Source of the DNA: Tetraselmis striata
Lineage: Eukaryota; Chlorophyta; Chlorodendrophyceae; Chlorodendrales; Chlorodendraceae
Direction of reading: 5' to 3'
Length of the DNA: 64,000 nt
NCBI GenBank assembly: GCA_006384855.1
Contig: VCJN01000871.1
Coordinates: forward strand, 24,673 to 88,672
Shown here: positions 47,938-57,739 of the stretch, in pieces
Layout of the letters: each line of letters begins with the position of its first letter
How positions within the stretch are numbered: position 1 is the first letter of the stretch
Translations under genes and position numbers: made by a program
Notes under the pieces: model-generated
Databases searched by the model: none
The model's input: the letters and a program-made list of their open reading frames with translations, nothing else
Told to the model about the DNA's origin: nothing

Positions 47938-50900
47938 ATGGCGCCGAAGAAGAACGAGCCTGCCAAGGACAAGGAAGACAAGGACGACGCCACCCCAGGT
48001 GAGTTGCGCGCGCGTACAGTAGCTGCCTGCCTGCTCGACGCGTGATACAGCCAGATCTAGCGAGTTCGGTTAGGGTTCCCTGTAGAAGCGGTGTAATCTA
48101 GGACCACTCGAGGTGTAGGCAGACGAGTGGGAGCGTACAATAGCCGCCTGCCTCCTCGACGCGTGATACGGCCAGATCTAGCGAGTTCGGTTAGGGTTCC
48201 CTGTAGAAGCGGTGTAATCTAGGACCACTCGAGGTGTAGGCAGACGAGTGGGAATAGAAACCCAAACGAGACGAGGGGCATCAGGGTCTTGCACGGTAGT
48301 ATTACGTCCCATCGAGGCAGCTGCGGCAAGTTCAGTAAGGATGCTAATTGGTGGTGGGAGGGGGTGGGGGTGAAGAGCGGCCAGGTGGAACCTGTGCATT
48401 TACTCCGCCGTAAGGAGTGGTTTAATATTAGTGTGAAGCGCAGTACTTAAAGACATTACATTATTAAACCGCGGTACATAATGTATTGAAAATATGTTTG
48501 TCATCAGTGGGACGAAACGGTTTGTCATCAGTGGGACGAAACGGTTTGTCATCAGTGGGACGAAACGTTCTGTCATCAGTGGGACGAAACGTTCTGTCAT
48601 CAGTGGGACGAAACGGTATGTCATCAATGGGACGAAACGGTCTGTCATCAGTGGGACGAAACGGTTTGTCATCAGTGGGACGAAACGGTTTGTAATCAGT
48701 GGGACGAAACGGTTTGTCATTAGTGGGACGAAACGGTATGTCATCAGTGAGACGAAACGGTCTGTCATTAGTGGGACGAAACGGTCTGTCATCAGTGGGA
48801 CGAAACAGTTTCTCATCAGTGGGACGAAATGGTCTGACAGAATATGATATTTATAGGTCGAAGATCCAAGCGGACATCAAAACCTACTGAGAAAGCAAAA
48901 GAATTCGATGCGCTCGGAGCGCTAGTCGGGAGAAAACACAAGGCGCCATCTTCTGTGCCCGAGCAGCCGGCGGCGAAGAAGAGCCGTATAGCCTCAGCTT
49001 CTGCAGCTAGAGCGGGCGATGAGGCATCAGGTAACCCCTGGAAACCGAGCATTTTAGGAGGTAGAGTGCCGGCTTACGGCACGCACTCGCAAGGAGAAAG
49101 ATCGGCCGCCGCTATTTTGACGGCCCGAATCAAAAGCGGCCAGGTCCTCTCAGATGCTCAAATGCAGACAGCGCGAAGGCGAATCGATTACGAAAAGCTC
49201 ATGCAAGCTTACTATCAATCAGGTCCTTGCCTCTCCAATCATATGATTTTTGTGAGTGCACTGTGTCATATCGACATTGTTTGAAATCATGTGTGTTGAC
49301 AGGTTCGAAAGGACGCGCACATGAGCCAGTAGCGACTAAAGCTTCAAAGGAATCCAAGGGAAAAGAAAAGTTTCAGAACGATTGTGACTCCAGGTAATTG
49401 TGACTGAAAGTATCAATCCCTGCCTTTGTGAGTGCACTGTGTCATATTTACATTGTTTGAAATCATGTGTGTTGACATGTTCGAAAGGACGCGCAAATGA
49501 GGACGCGCACATGAGCCATTAGCGACTCAAGCTCCAAAGGAATCCAAGGGAAAAGAAAAGGTTTCAGAGACGATTGTGACTCCAGGTAATTGTGATTGAA
49601 AGTATCAATCCCTGCCTTCTCACCCCCTTCGATTAATTTCTCGCCAACGAGTTATCTGACGTTCCAACAGGTCGTAAATTGGCGCAGGCAACCGCGTCGG
49701 AAGTAGCTGGTAAATCGGGATCCCCAGGTACAAAAATCACGTTTGACTTTGATGGTGTATGGCGATACCATTCAGTAGTTAATCTTGACGCCCATTGCAG
49801 GTGTGTTGAGTACTCTCTACTCATTCTTTATAGGTTCCCCGAATCAAGCCTCTTCTTTGTCTAAAGGCCCATCTCAAGTACCGGAAACAGAGCATGAGCC
49901 TGAAATAGAGCACACTGAGCCGGAGCCGGAGCCCGAGCCGGAGCCTGAAACAGATTCCAATGAGCCCGAGCCAGAGCCTCGGCATGAGCCTGAAACTGAG
50001 CCCACTCAGATGGAGCCGGAGCCGGAGCCCGAGCCGGAGCCCGAGCCCACTCGGCTTGACCCGGAGCCTGAACCGGAGCCAGAGGCCGAGCTCGAGACAT
50101 CAGCGCCGACTACCGGGCAAGCGTCCGGTTCTGGAGCCTCTGGTTCTCGAGCCCCTATTGCCGAGGCTCCGAGAAGGGTTCCTGAATTCCTCAGTATGTG
50201 CACGGATGAAGAGGTCTTCGGCACAGAGGAAGAACAGAGGCAACGGGCGGCAGAGAAGCGTAAGCAAGCTCTCGACATCACCGGCACTCCTGGACCCGAT
50301 AGGAAGACATAGCTGATGACGGTCGCCTCTTACGACGACTTCTTTGACGAGAGGGACGGATCCCAAGAACATGACTCCTACAGCGACTTCACTTCGCGGA
50401 GCTGGACTATCCACTGGTTCAAGAACACAAGTGCTGAGGTACAGATCTATTTGTACATCGAATTGCACAAGGCGAGCCTGCTGACTGGCAAGGACTTTTT
50501 CGATGATCCGGAGGGGCCATTTCTCGCGTGTATCGGAAAGATCAAGGACGTCGAGCTGGACTCGGCCGGAAACTACGGGGTGAGTAAAGCGTATATATAG
50601 TCTCTGAATTCGTGTCAATTTCGTGTATCAATAAGTATAAATATTCTTATGCTTGTTACCGCAGATATCTCTTGAACCTTATCGCTTGACACTGCACAAG
50701 GAGTTCAGGATCGATGTCAGCTTTGAGAGGTTGCTACTCCACGCGATCCAACCGCCACTCTTCTTCCAGCCGCGGTTCCAGTCTTACTACGCATGGACTT
50801 TGGTCGAGCGCAATGTGCTGTCGCAGGCGCTGACAGGTTTCGCGTCTGGTCAGATTGACATCGATGACTTGGCTAACATTGACAAGGATTTTAAGAACGC

Positions 50901-53900
50901 GCTTCCATTCGTCGACACGTTGGCCGTCCCGCCGGCCTTGAATGGCTTCCACCACACCGGTGCCGTCGACTGGATCTCTTACGGCCACCTCAGAGTCGAG
51001 ATTGCTGATCCAGAGGTGAAGACAACTCACGGTGGCGACATCAACATGTTATACGCCGACAGAGTCAACCTCGTCCTCGACAAGGATACGGGGCTGCCTT
51101 ACATTTTCAGCTTCCCATCCGATAACTTCGTCGCACCGCCGCCAAAATTTGAATTCCGTTCCCCAAAGCTGCAAGACTGCAATATGGTGGCGCAAAGCTA
51201 CAAGGTAAAAGCCTATCGCGACATGTTGTACCTATCCGGATCAAATATGTGTAGACAAATCTAAATCAATACACAATGCAACTTACTGACATCCATTTCT
51301 TGCATTTGTTATTCAGAGAAATCCTTCTCTATCCGCCGAGAATTTCTCAGTGTCCTTTCCAGTGGTTGCCAAGAGTATGACCTCAAATTTCCGCGTAGTG
51401 TATGAGCCCCTCGCTCTGACCATGGCCAACTTCAAGGAGCTAGTCGCAGCACACGAAGGCGGGGAGAAGCCGAGGTTGGCTGATTCAAGTTCCTACAAGC
51501 CAGAGATCGACGTAATCATCGAGTTTCTGGGCGCCCACGGCGTGCGTCAAACCAACATCGACGGCAGCCACAGACGGGAGGCGAAGCGCATGGTGAAAGA
51601 TAATTATCCGGATATCTACAAAGCCAACAAAGGCATCCACCTCACGTCGGACAAGATGTACATCGGCCTCTCGCCGGAAGTCTGCCGCTACATGTCTATG
51701 AAGCTCAACGAGGCGGGTCACACCGTCGTGGGAGACACGTCCATGCACAAACTCCTGGTGAGTGACCCATTCTCCCAAATTATTATTAAGCTGACCGTGG
51801 CAGCAAATAGGCGTAAAGTGTGACAAAAGTCGTTCTGTTGTCAGCGGTTTAAAAATATGTGTCAGTGGGACGAAACGGTCTGTCAGCAGTGGGACGAAAC
51901 GGTCTGTCATCAGTGGGACGAAACGGTCTGTCATCAGCGGGACAAAACGGTCTGTCATCAGCGGGACAAAACGGTATGTCATTAGTGGGACGAAACGGTT
52001 TGTCATCAGTGGGACGAAACGGTCTGTCATCAGTGGGACGAAACGGTTTGTCATTAATGGGACGAAACGGTCTGTCATCAGTGGGACGAAACGGTTTGTC
52101 ATTAATGGGACGAAACGCCTGTCATCAGTGGGACGAAACGGTTTGTCATCGAGGTACAATCGTTCGGAATTTTGAAATCGGTGCAATTGTTTCTGCAGAA
52201 CCTTCGCAGATGTTTCAAGAGCTGGTATGCAGAGCAGGATGCAAATCGCCCCGGCTTTAGGGCACTTCCGCAAATCAGAGTCGTGAAGGAGTTCAAGAAG
52301 TATGAAGTTCTTCAAGTTGAACTTGAGAAGATCGGCATCAAAGATGAGAAGAGCAGCGAGTTCTCAAATTTGATTGACCTCTGCTCGCGCCCACGACGGT
52401 AAGCTGCGTACATGATGAAAATTTATCGTGTTGTTAATGCTGCTAGATTCTGACAATTGATTTGCGCAGTGTTTTTGAGCCCCTTGAGCAGATTTCTGAA
52501 GCCTACCGGCATGTGGACCTCGGGGTTCGAGGATGGGACGAAGCCAGCACCAAACTCGGAGACCTATTTGTGTACTACCAGCAAGAACTCGATAGAGTCG
52601 AGCGTCTCAATTGCGGCAGGCAACTCACCCAGAAGGAAGTGAGGAAGGTTTACGAAGCAATTCGGAAGCCTATCAATGCAATCCTCGATAATAAGAAGTA
52701 CGGCTTCGGCAAAGACAGAGCTCACTTCCGAGTCGCCCTCATGGAGGTAAGTTGTGACCGACCCCAGTGTCAATCACATGGAATACTATCATTGATTCCT
52801 TTCTCCGTACTGAAGTTTGTTTTTCGACCCAGGATGTTGGCTTTGGACCACATGCGCCCTGGCTAGACGAGCCGTCTCTTGCCAAGCAGAGCGACAGCGC
52901 GGATCTCCCTGTGGGCCAGATGTACCTGGTGGTTGGACTGCTCATCCAAGGCGAGCACAGTGTGACCCCGAGCCTCTACGAGCTGGTGGATGACATAAAG
53001 CATGCCGGCGACAATGGCCCCATGGCTGTTACGCACACCAACGCGGAGTGGCTCGCGATGATTGAGACCTGGAGGTTTCGCGATCTCTTGCGTCGAGCAA
53101 GCATCAAGCTCATGAATGTCATTGACACGGCCAAGGGCAGGGAGACAATCCAACTGCTGACGCCGGACGAACCGGCCAGGAATTGGGGGAAATATCTCTC
53201 GGACCACATCATCGATTGGGATGTGCAAGACAAAGTGTCGGATGAGCAAGCGGCCGCTCGCCTTGACGCCATCACCAAGTTCCGAGCCAAGGTTGATGAC
53301 CTCGGCCCAACAGGCTTCCCCAAAAAGTTCCAGGATTTGTTCAAAGGTGCTCATCGCTCCGGTCCTTTGATGGTCTTGCTGACCCCTCCTGCCAGATGGG
53401 GGGACATGAAATCCGCCGATTGTCTCACACCACTACCGGTTCGAGAGCATATCGCGGCCATCAACACCACCATCAGGAGTGAGGCATATCGCATCAAGAA
53501 TCAGATGCCGGACTTGGTCATCTCCGTCTTCACAGAGTTTGCTCTTTTGGCATGTGCGCCGGAGCTTATCGCGGTTTCCGCTCCGAATGTTTCTGATGAG
53601 CTGTGGATATCGATGAAGGTAACTAAGATCTTGTGCAATCACAAATGCTCTTCAATCAAATTTTCGTTGTGAGCTATTAACCCGAATCTGTTTTCTAATA
53701 CACACAGGCCTCGGCACTTCCGGTGATGCCCAAGGGCCATGAGGTCGACAAGGATGACAAGGTGTGGTTGAACACGGAGCTTTGCAAGACTTGCATTGTG
53801 GAGGGGAACTTCAAGGCTCCCGCGACAAAACAAGCCGTCGCGGACGCCATGTCGGCAGTTCGTGCCAGAAAGGCAACAGTCTTCATTGCCGACGCGCTTT

Positions 53901-54985
53901 TCGGAGCTGGTTCGCACACATGGGACTCGAAGGATGCTGCGTGGGGTACGGACGACTTCAACGACGTGTTTGCTTTCGCCAGGCAAGACAACCCTCCACA
54001 ACCCCGGTGCGTAGATGACTGTGCTTTCATTTATCTCATTCCCGATTTTCCCCCGCGCAGGCAGTTGAATATCCTGACTGGATCTTCTGACGTCCACACT
54101 GGTCTCGATGGGTGCCATTTCTTCATTCACCTCTCGGACCAGCAACTTGGATCCGCAATCACAGCCCTTCAAAAACAAGCTGAGGACCTCATCTATCACG
54201 TCCTGACTTGGGCCAAGGATTGCGGGATGAAGATGGGCAGCTCTCTGCGTCACGACGCTGAGTACTACCTCTACGTCAGGAAGCCCCCGCCAAGCATCGT
54301 AGCTGACAACATCCGTTTCGATGATCCCCGAAGGTGAGATTTGATCCGTGGAAAATAGCCGGCTTGTATTTATTTACTCGCTAAGCCGGTTGTGCCTTTT
54401 CAGGTTCTCTACATCCATCATGTTGGGTCACTTCAAAGACAGTTCGAAATTGAAGGACGAGAACAGACAGACGGTGAACAAGTACCAAAAGCCTATCGCT
54501 CTCTTCGCCAAGCACCTTAAGATGGCGGCAACAGACGGGACAACAATCGTCGACGTCACAGCCGGAACCGGGACAACCGCGGTGCGTGAGGGGTGCAACC
54601 CGGGTGAGTGTCTTAATGGGATCAACATAAACAAATTAACGCCTTGTGCGGTTTGCCACGCCTTTTCCAGGTCGCTGCGGCCTTTTCCGTGTGGTGGGGC
54701 CATATGGATCATAGCTACTCGTTCACACACAGGAACTTGAAGACGATCCTCATTGACAACCAGAAGACGCAAATAGCTGGGATGAAGTCCAGGATGACCT
54801 CATGGTTCAAAGAGAAGCCATGGGACGAGACTCAAAGACTGCGTCCAAGTGACTTCGAGAAGTGGCCGGATCTACCCCTTCCAATGACCGAGTTAGAGGA
54901 GCGGGAAGAGCGTGCAGCGGCGGGGAAGAGGAGGCAAGAGGCGGCAGAGCGCCGAGGGGATTATGTGATCGAAGATGATATGTAG
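47938..54985 (+). CDS. Large transposon protein with C-terminal beta-class DNA methyltransferase-like domain
   Basis: Predicted exons: 47,938-47,998; 48,857-49,223; 49,303-49,393; 49,671-49,727; 49,834-50,580; 50,665-51,204; 51,317-51,757; 52,199-52,398; 52,470-52,746; 52,833-53,618; 53,708-54,006; 54,061-54,333; 54,404-54,581; 54,671-54,985. The start is an ATG before a Lys/Asp-rich [15 protein letters not shown]. Exon 5 has a Glu-Pro repeat tract (49,910-50,090). Exons 6-10 are unassigned. Exon 11 has [20 protein letters not shown], the place and context of methyltransferase motif IV (ADPPYG...WD). Exon 13 has [12 protein letters not shown], like motif I FxGxGTT, followed in exon 14 by [10 protein letters not shown], like the acidic end of the next strand. 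IV before I is the beta-class order. The catalytic PP-Y is replaced by A-L-F, so methyl transfer is doubtful; nucleic-acid or SAM binding may remain. One in-frame TAG lies at 50,310, and exon 3 may be out of phase. Ends [12 protein letters not shown]. Confidence 0.75.
48495..48840. repeat. 24-bp minisatellite array 4, intron 1 of the methyltransferase-like gene
   Basis: About 14 very regular units of GGGACGAAACGG plus TTTGTCATCAGT type. Upstream in the same intron, an approximately 110-bp direct repeat is present (about 48,025-48,130 and 48,140-48,250; shared GCCAGATCTAGCGAGTTCGG). Confidence 0.96.
49249..49600 (+). repeat. Tandem duplication covering a small exon, ~178-bp period
   Basis: The block starting TTGTGAGTGCACTGTGTCAT occurs at 49,249 and 49,427. 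Each copy has the Lys-rich SKGKEK exon. Copy one keeps the acceptor GACAG but has lost two bases near its end. Copy two has lost the acceptor (GACATG) but keeps a downstream frame ending VSETIVTP, with phase matching the next exon. Confidence 0.8.
51858..52155. repeat. 24-bp minisatellite array 5, intron 7 of the methyltransferase-like gene
   Basis: About 12 units mixing GGGACGAAACGG and GGGACAAAACGG cores. It ends about 45 bp before the acceptor TTTCTGCAG of exon 8 (52,198). Confidence 0.96.
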
Positions 54986-55018
54986 TACAATTCCGCAAAA
55001 TTAGCCGCTCATATGTTT

Positions 55019-55195
55019 TGTCCCGGTTTTGACAGAGTTTCAGCCCCGGACGGCACAAACTACTTGTAGCCATCACGGCCCCCGCTCTTTTTTGTCCCAG
55101 TTTGGACAGAGTTTCAACCCCCGATGGCGCAAACTTCTTGTAACCATCCCGTTTCCTTCACTCTTTTGATTTGTCCCTGCTTGGACGGAATTGGT
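55019..55195. repeat. Subterminal TTTTGTCCC repeats, right end of the giant element
   Basis: Three imperfect tandem blocks of about 60 bp: TTTTGTCCCGGTTTTGACAG, TTTTGTCCCAGTTTGGACAG and TTTGTCCCTGCTTGGACGG, the first two followed by GTTTCARCC and a CTTGTAACCATC-like segment. Related inverted units at the left end lie at 39,656-39,678 (TTGTCCAAAATGGGACAAG) and 40,328-40,400 (TTTTGTCCCAGTTGGGACAAA). Confidence 0.8.
55139..55143 (+). promoter_or_regulatory. TGTAA polyadenylation signal candidate of the methyltransferase-like gene
   Basis: TGTAA about 154 bases after the stop, within the second subterminal repeat block. The first block has TGTAG at the same place. Confidence 0.45.
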
Positions 55196-55301
55196 TTCCC
55201 CGACTTGGCACAAAATGAACCAACCGGCATTCATATTAGCTTTCAATCCCACTGCTGCCCCAAACCCTAATTTAGACCTAACCACAATGCACCGCGTGCC
55301 T

Positions 55302-55328
55302 CGGGGCAAAATAGGTTGCATTACTGTT
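55302..55328 (-). repeat. Right terminal inverted repeat of the giant element
   Basis: 27 bp ending CATTACTGTT; partner of 39,459-39,485. Only two bases (GG) separate it from the next inverted-repeat element at 55,331. Confidence 0.85.
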
Positions 55329-55330
55329 GG

Positions 55331-56745
55331 CGGCCGTTTAGGCAGCGATCCAGTAATAGAAAGCCATGGGTAGGCGACGTTCCGTTATATTCAACCAGCA
55401 AATTGCCGAACCATCAATTGCAGAATTCTGCAACAGTCATTGAAGGCCGGTTACGGAATTTCCAACCAGTTGTATATATAATTACATGAGCTAGACGGAA
55501 CATTCAAGAAATCCACACAGAAATCCAGAAGGAAATCCAGAAGGAAATCCAGCTACGGGCCAACAGAGGCAGGAACCGCCATGGTAGCCTCCGACCAGGC
55601 ATCGCCACCAGCCAGCCGCCGCTCCACGCAGTAGGGACGCTCTCCCCAGCACACAATCCCGGGCCACTCCAATAGCGGCACTAGGCCGAATGTAATGTGA
55701 AGGCGCCGACAGGAATGGAGCGTCGAAGTTGAGGTCTCGCAGCAAGGAGCGGAAGTGGGGGGGGTCCAACCCAGAACGGGGCGCCACGGGCGTGCAACAG
55801 ACGCATGCCACCCAACGCCAGATGCGTCGCCAGCTCGGTCGCGTCCTTTTCCGCCAAACGTAGAACGCCTTCCCCAGCACAACATCCCGGGCCACTCCAA
55901 TAGCGGCACTAGGCCGAATGTAATGTGGAGGCGCCGACATGACAGGAAGGGAGAGGGTGCTCAAAGAACAGCGAACATGGACTTGACCGGACCAGCAGCG
56001 ACGTAAGACGCCGGTGTCCAGCGCACGTTGTTCCGCCCAGCGCCAGATCCGCCGCCAGCTCGGCCGCGTCCCCTTCCGCCGAAAGTAGGACTCCCTTCCC
56101 AGCACAACATCCCGGGCCACTCCAATAGCGGCACTAGGCCGAATGTAATGTGGAGGCGCCGACAGGACAGGAAGGGAGAGGGTGCTCAAAGAACAGCGAA
56201 CATGGACTTGACCGGACCAGCAACGACGTAAGACGCCGGTGTCCAGCTCACACTGCTCCTCCGCGGCAGTGGCAGCACGGGCGGGGCCAAGGCAACCAAG
56301 GCGCCACCCGTGCACAATCCCCGCCCCCATCCCCAGCCGGGGGTGGAGGCGGAGGAAGGGCCCGCGATTCCGAGGGCCGAGGACGGTCGTCGGGCCCGCC
56401 CAGGCGGCGGTGGGTGGGTGGGCAAATCGAAGAGTCACCGTCTAAAACATTGCCATCAAACACCCGGGTTTGACCCCGGTCTGATTTCACTGTAACTCCG
56501 GCCTGATTTCACCACTCCGGTCATGTACCGGAGTGATGAATTACAAAAAAGGCCGGTAGTAATCCACCGAAGTCAGTGCCGGGTATTTTGATGGCAGTGT
56601 TTTAGACGGTGATCCAACAGTGTTGGAAATTCCGTCACTAGCCTTCAATTAGTTTTGCGAAATGCTTCGGCAATTTGCTTGATGACTATAACAGAGCGTC
56701 GCCTACCCAGGGCTTTCCGTAACTGGATTGCTGCCTAAACGGCCG
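55331..56745. mobile_element. Inverted-repeat element C (1,415 bp) with internal tandem repeats
   Basis: Ends CGGCCGTTTAGGCAGC and its exact complement, with imperfect inverted similarity for about 135 bp (left to about 55,470, right from about 56,609; shared GGGTAGGCGACG and AGCAAATTGCCGAA). The interior holds three copies of a ~221-bp unit (landmark CACTCCAATAGCGGCACTAG at about 55,676, 55,896 and 56,117). A related fragment is at 17,026-17,370 in the opposite direction. Minus-strand frames of 100-315 codons follow the repeat and are not taken as genes. Non-autonomous; superfamily unknown. Confidence 0.8.
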
Positions 56746-57734
56746 TCGTAGAGACGCTGCAAGGGTTTCACTGGTGCCAGTCCTGTCCCGGCGGCGGAAA
56801 AACAATCCACCGAAGAAGTAGTACTATATAAAAGCTGCACTGGTGCCATTCATGATGCTGTACTCCCGCGGTGGCTGGCGATTGCAGCAGGCCAGTACCG
56901 GTAGGCGATTGCCGGGCGGCAACGCGGGAGCAGCGGGCGGCTTTTATTTGTGATGACGGTGGATTGCCGACAGTAGCTGTGGCGATCCGGCCGGTCGCGG
57001 CCACCCGCTGACGACAGGCTGCTGCATCGTATCGGCAAACACGCACAGCTTCACATCCGCACTCCACTTCTACCAGGAGTTGGACGCTCCGCCTTGCTGC
57101 ACGAGCTGAAGGCCCGGCCGTGACGCAGCCGGGCTTCCCGCTCGGACTTCACCGCAACCAGGGCGCAAGGCCCCGAGGTTTGCACTCGTTTGTACTCGCC
57201 TCCCCCCCCCCCCCCCCCGGCCCCCGCCCCACTTCCCCCCTCTCTCTCCCTGCCCCTCTACCTCCGACCCTTTGCGAGGGGAATATATATTTTAGCCCTG
57301 AGGCGTGGTTCCCATCGCAGGCGGGGGGCCTTGGCTGCCGAGCGGGGTGTGCCCACGACTGATGCGACCCGCCCCATGGACCGAGGTCAAGCAGCTTTGG
57401 CCTGGGTGGGTCCCCCTGCCCCCAACCGCCACCCTTCTCCTTCCTCCACATTAACCCCGTCCTCATGCTTCCGTTCTATATACCACTGGCACCAGGTGCG
57501 ATTTGCATGCCCTGATGCTCCCTCTCCTGGCTCCCTGGCTCCAAGCCCATGCTCCTTCAGCATGGCAGCGTGGCTGCCTTTGTCCACGCCCCTGCGGAAG
57601 TGCCCCCCCCCCCCCCCCCCCCCCCCACATGATTCCATGTGGCTGCATGATGTTACTCGAGGCCTGCACTGATGTCGCGAGGCACCCGCTCACACCTGCT
57701 GCTGTTCTGCCACCCTTGTTATGACCCCCGGCGT
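56746..57734. other. Upstream flank of the UVRAG-like gene; no exon identified
   Basis: Contains C-rich runs at about 57,201-57,219 and 57,604-57,627. The first coding exon or exons of the downstream gene should lie here, but none could be singled out. Long Pro-rich frames reflect the C runs. Confidence 0.4.
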
Positions 57735-57739
57735 TGCAG

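Larger units (their letters stand above)
39459..55328. mobile_element. Giant TIR DNA transposon (15.87 kb) with DUF7869-type and methyltransferase-like genes
   Basis: Terminal inverted repeats of 27 bp lie at 39,459-39,485 and 55,302-55,328. Each starts, read inward, AACAGTAATG, then one variable base, then AACCTATTTTGC; 25 of 27 positions match. Inside, two genes diverge from a 550-bp intergenic region: a DUF7869-type gene leftward and a methyltransferase-like gene rightward. Both have introns and TGTAA signals just past their stops, close to the element ends. Tandem TTTTGTCCC-containing blocks occur near both ends and GGGACRAAA minisatellites in three introns. No clear target-site duplication is visible (left flank GGGAG, right flank GGCGG). 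Two other gene copies in the window show that it has multiplied. Superfamily unassigned; KDZ-like (Kyakuja/Dileera/Zisupton) is a possibility, not a finding. Confidence 0.8.

Noticed and set aside
46800..50312. Alternative genetic code with TAG as sense
   Set aside because: TAG is the natural terminal stop of the methyltransferase-like gene (54,983) and of the TIR-WD40 gene (24,133), so two internal TAGs are better explained by mutation or splicing.
55491..56438. 315-codon minus-strand ORF
   Set aside because: It follows the three tandem units inside inverted-repeat element C, with matching peptides repeated per unit and no domain.
57190..57672. Pro-rich ORF upstream of the UVRAG-like gene
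   Set aside because: Created by C homopolymers; no family match and no splice link to the first recognised exon.
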